Shown here: positions 36,800 through 46,347 of the stretch, in pieces
Layout: each line of letters begins with the position of its first letter
Numbering within the stretch: position 1 is the first letter of the stretch
DNA from: Pisolithus tinctorius
Lineage: Eukaryota; Basidiomycota; Agaricomycetes; Boletales; Pisolithaceae
Assembly: GCA_024663395.1 (NCBI GenBank)
Contig: JANFAH010000004.1
Coordinates: 2,914,001-2,978,000, forward strand
Direction of reading: 5' to 3'
DNA: 64,000 nucleotides
Position numbers and translations under genes: made by a program
The notes under the pieces: model-generated
Database searches by the model: none
The model's input: the letters and a program-made list of their open reading frames with translations, nothing else
Told to the model about the DNA's origin: nothing

Positions 36800-37331
36800 G
36801 TAAACATATCGCCCAATGGATAGTTATGAATACCTACAAGTACGCAGTAGTTTGGAAGAGAAGATGGGACTTCACCGTGACAGGTGGTACGAAAGGGCAC
36901 CGCGAAGCACGCCGCATCGGTACAGTGTGCTGTCCATGAAGCGCTCACATCGATCTGTACATAAACACAGCTGTCACATGCTGTGGGCGCGTTGTAGTAC
37001 GTGCGAACTCGGCAAGTACTCAGCCTCAGGGCCCGGGCACCCTAAACCACATATGTATCTTGGATCGGAACAACGTTACGACCTGCCGCGTGTTCCCACT
37101 TGACTCGGACTATGCCCATCGAAAGATTCGGGGATCAGGTCGACGTATTGGGGCCAACATTTCAAACTTCTTCGACTTCTTTGACGTTCAAGATTCTCAG
37201 CTCGTTCCGTACAACAGGCGAAATCGTGGTACTTTCGAAGCACATCGAGGATGTCGATTTGTCATGTTTTCAGTGTGAAGTCGCATTTCACGACGCACAT
37301 TTGATAGATAGTCCAGACGAGCTACCACATT
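36800..37331. other. Gap between the membrane-protein and GTPase arrays, no gene seen
   Basis: The first 40 bp match the right flank of the 19921-20390 insertion. The rest contains only short ORFs without recognisable features. Confidence 0.4.
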
Positions 37332-37483
37332 CATCACCTCGAGGACGTGGTGCCCTCATCTCCACCGGTGTGTAACAATGATATCTGTTTGTGCGTGGCT
37401 GGCCCAACACTTGCTGCCATTATTTAGTTGGCCACTTCTGCTCGCACAACCCTCACATCATCGTTGTACACTAACTGAACAAC

Positions 37484-38768
37484 ATGGGCAGTCATCATTC
37501 GCACGAACCTGAACCTGACTGGGCTGCGATCGAGCAGGCCAAAAGGGAACGCCAGGCAGCAGAGGAGCGACAGAGGCAAGCTGAAGAGGCTGCACGTCAT
37601 GCGAGGGAAGCAGCTGAACGTGCCGCCCGCGAGGCAGAGGAACGGCGACAAAGGGAACGTGAAGCCCAACTTGCCGCTGAGCGAGCTGCCCAGGCTGCCC
37701 GAGAGGAAGCCGAGCGGATGCGTCGATGGAGAGAAGAAGCCGAGCGAGCCGAGCGAAAAGCACGCCAGGAGGCGGAGGCTCGTACTCGCGAAGAGCGAGC
37801 GCGTGCTGAGAGGATTGCGCGAGAAATGGAGGAAGAACGCCAAAGATTGCAGGCTGCTGCAGAGGCTAAGAGGCTTGCTGCCATCGCAGCTCGGGAGGAA
37901 GAGGCTAGACGTCAGAGGGTCATAGAGGAAGAAGCCCAACGTGCCAGGAAGGCTCAAGAAGAAGCTGAACGACAAGCCCGGGAGGCTGCTGAAGCCGCGA
38001 GAAAGGCTCAGGCGGAGCGAGAAGAAGTGGAAAGACAGTTGAAAAAAGGCATTCAACCTGTGGTTATGCCTAGCGTAGAGGAGATACGCTTTCCAAGGCG
38101 AAGGTGCAGTACGAGGAGTGCATCTTTCACTTCGCAGTTGCTGGCATCGCTGGCAGCGGGAAGTCCTCTCTGATCAACGCCCTCTGTGGCATGAGTAACA
38201 GCGATTCCAATGCAGCCCCCACCGGCGTCAACGAGACTACTTTGGAAATTGCAAGATACATCGATAGTGCACACAGCAAGCAATTTGCTTGGTACGACGT
38301 TCCCGGTTCTGGCACGTTAACGATCCCCGATTGGCAGTACTTCAACTCTCAAGGCCTCTATGTCTTTGATTGCATCCTCGTGCTCTTTAACAACCGCTTC
38401 ACGATGACCGACCAGGCCATACTCGCCAACTGTCGTCGTTTTAATATCCCCACCTTCATTGTCCGTTCTAAATCTGACCAACATATCCTTAACCTCATGA
38501 AGGACATGGGCTATGACCTGATGAGGAGGACACAGACAGTCGAGCGCAATTTTATAAGGTTGCCCGTGAAAAGTATATATCCGAGACACGCCAAAGCGTC
38601 AAGAACAACTTGACTGAGGCAAACCTCCCCGACCAGCGAGTATACATTGTGTCCAACAAGACTCTTTCTGGGGTTGTCAAGGATAGGGGGCCGAAGAGAA
38701 TCATCGACGAAGTCGAGCTGCTCACCGACTTATACAACGAGGCTTACCGCAGTGGCAAGTTCACCTGA
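37484..38768 (+). CDS. G1: IRG-like GTPase with coiled-coil N-terminus (two frameshifts)
   Basis: The protein begins MGSHHSHEPEPDW and continues with about 165 residues of unbroken E/R/A-rich heptads, predicted as a long coiled coil. It then has KKGIQPVVMPSVEEI and the GTPase domain with the P-loop GIAGSGKSS, WYDVPGSGTL (G3) and RSKSD (G4), all matching G2. Relative to G2, one base is missing near 38085 (just before the GTPase domain) and one near 38516 (after MGYD). In the third frame the tail continues through ETRQSVKNNLTEANL, VYIVSNKTL and IIDEVELLTDLY to a TGA at 38766. G2 lies next to it as the tandem copy. The Gly-2 and Ser-6 context fits N-myristoylation, as known for some animal IRGs. 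Either a pseudogene or an intact gene with two assembly errors. Confidence 0.75.
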
Positions 38769-39616
38769 ACCTGCCACGAGTTTTTTTATCGTCTGCTAAG
38801 TAAAGTATCTAGTTTCGTGCTTTTGCTGTTCCAGGTCCATTATACGTTCGGATTGGGACTCCGTCTGACGTTTCTATTGTATCTGTTTTCCAACTTTGTA
38901 ATCCCTGACACCTGTAGATTGCGGCACATAGACCAAATGCTCATTTGTAATTCTCCACTATTATGTACCGTGTGTGAGTTCACAAGCGTTTCTGTTGTCA
39001 GGTCGCCTCGGGTTCAAACGCATCACAACGGTGAAAGTAAGGCGAAGAAGCTGCCCGCGAGGCGGGGAACTTCGGACGACTTATCCAGGCGAAGCTCAAA
39101 CGTACACAGAGTCTCCATCGGCGGTTCTTTCCAGATTCCAATGAGGGCCGTCTTCAGCAAGCTTTCGTCACATTGCTGATGTACTACCTAACACCACTGG
39201 GTCATTCTTCGGATGCACCTGGCTCGACTCTTCGCATCCACGCGGTACTACTATTCACTATCGGGCACGTTCTGCGGTCCAGATTTAGTCTGCAAGCCTT
39301 GGCATATTCGCGGAGCGAGCCTTTCCATATTTGCAGTGTTGTGCTCCAGCCTTCCCCTCTGCGTACTACATCACCCTAGTAATTCAGATGAGCCTCCCAC
39401 AGTGCCGAATGGCATTCCAACGTGTGTTGACTTCGTGATCGCCACCACCTGATGTAAGTACGCATACATCACCTCGAGGATGTGGTGCCCCTGATCTCCA
39501 CCGGTGTATAACAATGATATCTGTTTGTGAGTGGCTGGCCTAACACTTGCTGCCATTATTTAGTTTACCACCTCTGCTTGCACAACCCTCACGTCGCTGT
39601 ACACTAACTGGACAAC

Positions 39617-40900
39617 ATGGGCAGTCAGCATTCACACGATCCTGAACCCGAGTGGACGGCGCGCATGCGGGCTATGACAGAATGCTGGGAAACAGAGGAG
39701 CGACAGAGGCAAGCTGAAGAGGCTGAGCGACATGCACGGGAAGCAGCCGAACATGCCGCCCGCGAGGCGGAGGAACGGCGACAAAGGGAACGTGAAGCCC
39801 AACTTGCCGCTGAGCGAGCTGCCCAGGCTGCCCGTGAGGAAGCCGAACGGATGCGTCAATGGAGGGAAGAAGCCGAGCGAACCGAGCGCAAAGCTCGCGA
39901 GGAGGCAGAGGCTCGTGCTCGCGAAGAGCGAGCGCGTGCTGAGAGGATTGCGCGAGAAATGGAGGAAGAACGTCAAAGGTTTCAGGCTGTTGCGGAGGCT
40001 GAGAGGCTTGCTGCCATCGCAGCTCGGGAGGAAGAGGCTAGGTGTCAGAGGGCCATAGAGGAAGAAGCCAAGCTGGCCAGGCTAGCCCAAGAAGAGGCTG
40101 AACGGCAAGCTCGGGAGGCTTCTGAGGCCGCAAGAAAGGCTCAGGTTGAGAAAGAGGAAATGGAAAGACGGATGGAAAAAGGTATTCAGCCTGTGGTGAT
40201 ACCTACCGTTGAGGAGGTGCAGCTTGCCAAGGCGAAAGTGCAGTACAAGGATGACGTTTTTCACTTCGCCGTTGCTGGCATCGCAGGTAGCGGGAAGTCC
40301 TCTCTTATCAACGCCTTCTGCGGCATGAATAACAGGGATCCTGGTGCAGCCCCCACTGGCGTCAGTGAGACCACCTTGGAAATTTCAAGATACATTAATT
40401 TAGCACACAGCGAGCAGTTCGCTTGGTACGACGTCCCCGGCTCTGGCACGCTGACGATCCCCGATTGGCAGTATTTCAACTCCCAAGGTCTCTACGTCTT
40501 TGATTGCATCCTTGTACTCTTTGACAGCCGCTTTACGATGACCGACCAGGCCATACTCGCAAACTGCGACCGCTTCAAGATCCCCACCTTCATCGTCCGC
40601 TCCAAATCCGATCAACATATCCTTAACGTCATGAAGGACATGGGTTACGATGCTGATGAGGACGCAGACTGTCGAGAGCAGTTCTATCATATTGCTCGTG
40701 AACATTATATATCGGAGACACGTCAGAGTGTCAAGAACAACTTGGCTGAGGCAAACCTCCGTGACCAGCGAGTATATATCATCTCTAACAAGACCCTTGC
40801 TAGGGTGGCCAAGGATAATTGGCCGAAAAAGATCATTGACGAAGTTGAGTTGCTCACAGATTTGTACAGTACGGCTTACCTGAGTAGTAAGTTCGCCTGA
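39617..40900 (+). CDS. G2: IRG-like GTPase with coiled-coil N-terminus
   Basis: This intact, intronless 427-residue ORF starts MGSQHSHDPEP, with Gly-2 and Ser-6 as in N-myristoylation sites. Residues 25-187 are a continuous E/R/A-rich coiled coil. The GTPase domain follows: P-loop GIAGSGKSS (221-229), GAAPTGVSETTLEI (243-256) in the switch I region, WYDVPGSGTL with DVPG at 272-275 (G3), FIVRSKSD with RSKSD at 328-332 (G4, in place of the Ras-type NKxD) and YIISNKTL (387-394, G5). The sequence order and the GxTGV..TT, DxPG and VRSKxD signatures match immunity-related GTPases (IRG, p47 type) better than septins, AIG1 or dynamins. IRGs bind and remodel membranes in animals. A membrane-associated GTPase role is inferred; the cellular target is unknown. 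Confidence 0.85.
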   Translation: MGSQHSHDPEPEWTARMRAMTECWETEERQRQAEEAERHAREAAEHAAREAEERRQREREAQLAAERAAQAAREEAERMRQWREEAERTERKAREEAEARAREERARAERIAREMEEERQRFQAVAEAERLAAIAAREEEARCQRAIEEEAKLARLAQEEAERQAREASEAARKAQVEKEEMERRMEKGIQPVVIPTVEEVQLAKAKVQYKDDVFHFAVAGIAGSGKSSLINAFCGMNNRDPGAAPTGVSETTLEISRYINLAHSEQFAWYDVPGSGTLTIPDWQYFNSQGLYVFDCILVLFDSRFTMTDQAILANCDRFKIPTFIVRSKSDQHILNVMKDMGYDADEDADCREQFYHIAREHYISETRQSVKNNLAEANLRDQRVYIISNKTLARVAKDNWPKKIIDEVELLTDLYSTAYLSSKFA

Positions 40901-41751
40901 AACCTGCCACAAGTTTTTCTGTTTGCTATGTAAAGTATCTGACGCTCTAGTTACATGTCTTTGCTGTTCCAGGTCCATTGTGTGGTATATACGTTCGGGT
41001 TGGGATTCTGCCTGACACTTCCATCGTATCTGTTTTCCAACTCTGTAATCTCCGACGCCTGCAGCTTGTGGTACATAGACCAATTACTCATTTGTAAGTT
41101 CTCCACTATTGTGTACCGTGTGCAGGTTGGCAGGCGTTTTTGTTGTCAGCTCGCCTCGGGTTCAAACATATCACAACGGTCAAAGTAAGACGAAGAAGCC
41201 TGACCCCATGGATCGATTGGCAGGGAACTTCAGACAGCTTATCCAGGCGAATCTCAAACGTGCACAAATCCCCATCGGCAGCTCTTTCTAGATTCCAATG
41301 AGGGTTGTCTTCAGCCTTTCGTCACACTGCTGATGTACTACCTACCACTACTGGGTCATTCTTCGGATGTACCTGGCTCGACTCTTCACATCCACGCGGT
41401 AACCCTCTTCACTATCAGACATATTCTGCAAGTCAGATTTGGTCTGCAGGCCCTGGCATGTTCGTGGAGCGAGCCCTCCATGCGTGCTCCAGCCTTCCCC
41501 TCTGTGCACTATATCACCCTAGCAATTCAAATGAGCCTCCCACATCTCCGATTGGCATCCCAGTGCGTGCTGACTTCGTGATCGCCGCCACCTGATTTAA
41601 GTAAGTCACATTCATAATCCATTTATCTATTGAAGGGCATGCAATCCAGTGAGCGGTATTTAAGTGTCGAAGCTGCATGGCGTAACCTTAACTCATAATT
41701 CCCTCCAACCGTTCCAATTGTTGGGCTTGCAATTTCTCTGTTTACCAAGCA

Positions 41752-42891
41752 ATGGGACTTTTTCCTGTATCGGTGCTCCCTCTTGCTGCTGCTAGCGAGG
41801 AATCTGTCGTAGGTGGGACCGTCGCAGCTGCTGCCTTTGCTGCTGGCGAGAATGTCGCCGGGGTTGCGGCTGCTGCTGCCTTCGCTGCCGGCGAGGATGC
41901 CGCCGGGGTTGCGGCTGCTGTGGCTGGCTCTTTGGGTGGGAGAGTCACCTTACGTGCTGCATCGGGTGCCGCCGGGGTCGCGGTTGCTGCGGCTTGCTCT
42001 TTGGGTGAGAAAGTCACCCTAGCTATTGCATCGGGGTGTGCAGGAGCCGTTGGAGTTGTCGGTTCGATGGCCGTGGCTGCTCATGCCCATATTAGTCGAT
42101 CACGGGCAGAGTCTGCGAAGCAGAAGATAGAGAAACAGTGGAAAGAGGGTATACAACCCGTCACCATGCCGAATTTAGTCGAGCGGGAAATCGCGAAAAG
42201 GCGAGTGCAGTATGAAGAGGGCCTTTTCCACTTTGCTGTCGCTGGTGTCGCAGGGAGTGGGAAGTCTTCCCTTATCAATGCATTCCGCGGTTTACGCAAC
42301 AGAGAGGCTGGCGCTGCTACGACCGGTATCACTGAGACGACCCGTGTTTTCGACAGATGTCCGGACCCTGACCCTCAGCAACCTGTTGTTTGGTACGACA
42401 TCCCAGGTGCAAACACGCTCAATATTCCTGATTGGCAGTATTTCAATGCCCAAGGCCTCTACGTCTTCGACTGCATCATTGTCCTCTTCGACAACCGCTT
42501 TACGATGACGGATATTGCTATTCTCGGTAACTGCGCACGGTTCGGTATTCCCTGCTACATCGTGCGGTCTAAGGCAGACCAGCACATCAGAAATATGATG
42601 AAGGAGATGGGGTACAACAGTGACGATGAAGATAGCGATCCCGGGTCGCGCAACAGGCTTTACGGGGAGGCACGTCAGCATTTTATTGATGAAACCCGGA
42701 GGAACGTCAGGTCGAACCTCGAAAATGCCAACTTACCCGATAGACGGGTTTATATTGTTTCCAATGACACGCTCCTGTCTGTTATCAGAGGAGAGACACC
42801 TAGGAGGGCCATCGATGAGATAGAGTTGCGAAGAGACATTGTTGGTCCTGTGCTCGCTAGGCGGGGAATTGTGAGCAATACGTTACCCTGA
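41752..42891 (+). CDS. G3: IRG-like GTPase with Ala/Gly-rich hydrophobic N-terminus
   Basis: Intact 379-residue ORF, no introns. Residues 130-379 are homologous to G2 and G4: P-loop GVAGSGKSS (165-173), GAATTGITETTRVF, WYDIPGANTL (G3, D216), VRSKADQ (G4, 271-277) and YIVSNDTL (G5). The N-terminal 115 residues differ completely: the coiled coil is replaced by an Ala/Gly/Val-rich segment made of two pairs of internal repeats. VAAAAAFAAGEDAAGV-type units occupy about 24-54, and (C/G)SLGxxVTLxxASGxAG-type units about 59-97. Composition and repeats recall small glycine-rich membrane proteins such as the IFI6/ISG12 family, but I see no decisive motif. A short RSRAESAKQKIEKQWKEG linker joins the two. 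The N-terminus is probably membrane-active; this is an inference. Confidence 0.85.
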   Translation: MGLFPVSVLPLAAASEESVVGGTVAAAAFAAGENVAGVAAAAAFAAGEDAAGVAAAVAGSLGGRVTLRAASGAAGVAVAAACSLGEKVTLAIASGCAGAVGVVGSMAVAAHAHISRSRAESAKQKIEKQWKEGIQPVTMPNLVEREIAKRRVQYEEGLFHFAVAGVAGSGKSSLINAFRGLRNREAGAATTGITETTRVFDRCPDPDPQQPVVWYDIPGANTLNIPDWQYFNAQGLYVFDCIIVLFDNRFTMTDIAILGNCARFGIPCYIVRSKADQHIRNMMKEMGYNSDDEDSDPGSRNRLYGEARQHFIDETRRNVRSNLENANLPDRRVYIVSNDTLLSVIRGETPRRAIDEIELRRDIVGPVLARRGIVSNTLP

Positions 42892-43010
42892 CTACTTACA
42901 GTCAAACTATAGTCGACTCTCACCTGCATGTATTTACCATATTACCATTCCATCGGAGATGCGTCAGGGCGTCAAGAACTTGATGAAATGGTCGATGAGG
43001 CTGACTGTTG

Positions 43011-43206
43011 TATGGAAAGCCGGACAATCGCGCTCCCGAACGGGCAAGTTCCCCCGGCGGAATGCCGAAGTGCATCAAGAATTCAGACGGCAGTACTTAA
43101 AACGGAAGGGGACACAGACACTGCATGAATGCAGAAGTTCGTCACGCAAGAAGTCCGTAGTGCGGAAGTTCGTCACGCGGTAAGTTAGTAGTTTTGTAGT
43201 ACACAA
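43011..43206 (+). repeat. Left arm of a 0.2-kb inverted repeat
   Basis: The block starts at tatggaaagccggacaat and ends at agttttgtagtacac. Its reverse complement is found at 45176-45375 with only a few mismatches and small gaps. Within it, gaagttcgtcacgc occurs twice in tandem (near 43133 and 43166). It begins about 120 bp after the G3 stop codon. Confidence 0.85.
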
Positions 43207-45175
43207 GGGTTATTGTGCAGCAAGTCTGGAGTCTGCCATCCAGTAGGACTAATGTGCGGAAGCGTGAAAGTCTGTCGTGCCATAGTTCAGAGGCCTCTCG
43301 CAAAAATGCATGTCCATGTACTTCAATGCTATGCTGATAAGAAAAGGGAAAATGGGGAGAGCGAATGTGTGCTAGTGTTGGCGCTTAACCAGGTTGCAAG
43401 GGAGAGGGGTGTATCTACGAGCGACTAAGGGGGATGGGTGAAAACCCGAAGGGTTTTCCGGCCCAGAGGAGGCACTGAATCTAAAGGCAATGAGTGAGCT
43501 GTGAGGGCGGGATTGGGTACTGAACAGGTCTACTCTTTGCTCAGAGACTGATGTCAGCACTCTGCCTGCAGGCAATATCGAATGATCCAATTGCTAGACC
43601 TGAGAGAGGGAGTGGTGGGCAGTTGCGAAAGCCACTTCGCTTACTCGGACATGGACTACATTCTATGTCACACTTCGTGACTCAGCTTACATAGAATACT
43701 ATTAAGTAAATAAATGGAGTTAAACTACAAACAATCATCGATGTCATCCCCATCACTGACACCCTCTTCGTCGATGTCTTCAGTGAAGGGAATGTCGAGT
43801 CCACGATTACTTTGTTCAAGAAGTGCCACAGATGTATCGATTCTGTGATGGTGCTGTGTATACGTCCCCTTCTCCCTCTTGTATTTTGTCATGTTGTTCT
43901 TACTTCTTGTTGCTTCGACATGTATACCTGTTCTTTACCCAGTTGTTTCTACTCAACCAAACCCTGTGTCTCCGCATGCCGATAACATTTGGCTTTGGTC
44001 ATGAAAATGTTTCAGATAAGGTACTACTCCCAGGTGTGAGCATGTTTTTCGATGTGCCCGCATTTTTTCTTAGGTACCGTGGTCAACCCCGCTTTGCTGC
44101 GCTCGGCAGTTCTAGAGTTTTTCCGCACCTTGCAAGAGGCACACCCTCAAGATTCTGGAGTTGTAGCTCAACGCAGTCCTGCGCCTTTCCTATTGCTTTT
44201 CGGCCTGCTCGTTCCCCTTGCTGAGACCTCTCCGGGGAGGCCTCTTTTGTCTACTTCTGTGCAGCCGTTGTTGAGATATCACCATTTTCGTGTTTGGAGG
44301 GCAGTGAGACAGTTTTGTGCGTAGCTCAGGATCCAATGGTCCAATCGTGGTGGTTCCATTTTTCTCCGTGTTTATCTACGAGTAACTCTACCACCTTCCT
44401 GGGGCTTGCGTTGGTCACCCTAGCCGTTGTCCTGAGGTTGTGACGTGCTTGTTTGCTTCCCGGAGTTACCCCCATCGTCTTGGGCCGTATCTCGCTCGTT
44501 TTCTCCGACGCGTCTCTCGCCTTTTTGCAGGCTTGTACTACTCGATGAAGGCTCCCTGTCGATGCCTGGATCGTTCTGATTGGTGCAGTAGCTACAGAGA
44601 TATTCGCATTTGGTGGCAAGGCCGCACCCTTGAAGTCCTCTCGTCGTGCCTCATGCATCTCCGCATCGCTTCTCTTGCTCTTCGAGCCACAAATTCGCCT
44701 TACTGACTTATTTCCGGGGTGCCCTTGTTCATTCAATTCCGTGCACTCGTTGCTGAGATATTCCCATTTTTGTGTTTGAAAGGTTTTGAAGCGGTTTGAC
44801 GTATAACTCAGGATCGGGTGATCTGATTGGTGTGTTTCCTCTTTCTCCCTGATTTTCTGGGAGTCATCCTGCCACATCCCAGAGTTTCATGTCGGTCATC
44901 CCAGCCGTTACCATTCGAGGGTCTCCTCGCTCCCTCCTCCAGGATGTTATCTCACATGTCCCATGCGTTTTGCGGTCATTCCTCTCACTTTCTTGGGATC
45001 GTGCGCTACTCATTGAAGCTGTCAGATGGTGCATTATACATCACACTGGCTGCCGCCGTTGCAGAGATATGCCCCGTCTTCAGTGTACTACGAAACTACG
45101 AAACTACAAACTTGTGTACTACAAAACTACAAAACTACAAACTTACCGCGTGACGAACTTCTGCACTACAAACTT
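43207..45175. mobile_element. Segment between the inverted repeats, possible non-autonomous element
   Basis: About 1.97 kb lies between the two arms. It includes a dispersed repeat (43366-43695) and a degenerate internal duplication of about 485 bp: the block with cgttgttgagatatcacc near 44260-44320 and the aggatccaatggtcc box recur at 44750-44830 as cgttgctgagatattccc and aggatcgggtgatctg, and weakly again near 45055. The longest ORF (minus strand, 44877-44326, 183 codons) lacks recognisable motifs and I do not regard it as a gene. I see no transposase. The structure could be a MITE-like or foldback element, or a local inverted duplication. Confidence 0.45.
43366..43695 (-). repeat. Inverse copy of the 19921-20390 insertion
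   Basis: The reverse complement of this stretch matches 19925-20300. Shared strings read on the minus strand include gtaagctgagtcacgaag and tccatgtccgagtaagcg at one end and aaaacccttcgggttttc-type sequence at the other. Here it lies inside the segment bounded by the 0.2-kb inverted repeats. Confidence 0.7.
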
Positions 45176-45375
45176 GTGTACTACAAAACTACTAACTTAT
45201 CGCGTGACGAAATTTCCACACTACGGACTTCTTGCGTGACGAACTTCTGCATTCATGCAGTGTCCTGGTGTCCTCCCTTCCGTTTTAAGTACTGCCGTCC
45301 GAAATTCTTGATGCACTTCGGCATTCCGCCGGGGGAACTTGCCCGTTCGGGAGCACGATTGTCCGGCTTTCCATA
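45176..45375 (-). repeat. Right arm of the 0.2-kb inverted repeat
   Basis: This is the reverse complement of 43011-43206. On its inner side (45090-45200) a microsatellite-like run of actacaaaact and actacgaaact words extends the arm. The outer end is at tttccatactg, after which the similarity stops. Confidence 0.85.
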
Positions 45376-46347
45376 CTGTTTGAACTTGTACATTACTGGC
45401 ATCATGACTAGTACTATGATGAGACACTCGTACAGTTTCGCCTGAGACACACCTGTTTTATTTATTTATTTTATTTTGTGTAAATTAATCTGCCGTATTG
45501 CTGACACTACCCATGACTTTTGCTGAGTTCTGATTTAGTGATACGACCACGATCACTCCTACAGTTTGTGGTAGACCACAACTCAGTTTGTGATGTCTCT
45601 ATCATCGCGTGTCCTGACCTGGATTTCGCACCAGTTTATGAGCATTTCTGTTGTCAGGTAGCCATCGGATCCGGGTTCAAACGTGTCACGACGTCAAATG
45701 CCTGGGCCATGGGAAGGGATCGTCGGTCGACTTATCGAGAAAAATCTCAAAACACGTTTTCTTCATCGCCTCTCTAGATTCCAGAATGATGGGATGGGAT
45801 ATCGTCTTGCCGTAGTTCGGACAGAAGTGAGAGTCACTTGCGCCGTTCTTGATGCACCTCATCACACTGAGTCGTTTTTGACTATCCAAGGTTCTGCCCT
45901 TCACATCTGCACGATAGCATTTGGCATTTATCAAACGCGTTCCACGGGCATCAATGGCTTGTGTTGTAAAGGTTGGCATGTCCGGCATGTGGGGCGAGCC
46001 TAGTTTTATAGGCTGCTTTCTGCCGCTTGACACACTCAAATAGCCGTCCCTTGCTATTCGCTGATGTCCTGAATGTCACTTCCGTGATCACACATCGAAC
46101 TAGGTAATCGAATTAGAAGCTATCGTATCTACCGATAAGGTGACTGGTCGGAATAAGGCAGAGGGAATGGTGCGTGAACAGCGGGCCAAGATGACAGTTG
46201 ACTAAGCTCTCCTCTCGTCTTATCTCCATCCCCCGATATACATCTCCCAATCCCCTACTATAGCGTCACCCAATACCCCGACTCGCACAACCCCCCAAGC
46301 ACGTACGAGACTAACGTTCCAACTACGGCTCTTTTCTTTGTGACATT
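45376..46347. other. Intergenic region upstream of G4
   Basis: Short ORFs only. The stretch 45600-45740 resembles the 3' flanks of G1 and G2 (tttctgttgtcagg, then a gggttcaaacgtgtcacgac-type string also seen at 39015 and 41160), so an old duplicate of the GTPase 3' flank may survive here. The last 150 bp before G4 are rich in C and T (46205-46260), common in basidiomycete promoters. Confidence 0.45.

Larger units (their letters stand above)
37332..41600. repeat. Tandem duplication of a GTPase gene unit (about 2.1 kb each)
   Basis: The block 37332-39467 is repeated directly at 39468-41600. Both copies start with catcacctcgagga and a caccggtgt box, share the 150-bp 5' leader ending in the ATG, the coding region, and the 3' region with tttgctgttccaggtccatt and ggtcattcttcggatg. 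The offset is close to 2136 bp at the 5' end. The duplication contains complete promoters and terminators, so each gene can be expressed on its own. Confidence 0.85.

Noticed and set aside
37424..38056. Long minus-strand ORF of 210 codons, rich in Leu, Phe and Ser
   Set aside because: It is the antisense of the GAG/CGC-rich coiled-coil codons of G1; a similar shadow exists opposite G2. No independent motif.
44326..44877. 183-codon minus-strand ORF inside the inverted-repeat segment
   Set aside because: No recognisable motif, and it overlaps the degenerate internal duplication, so the open frame is probably chance.
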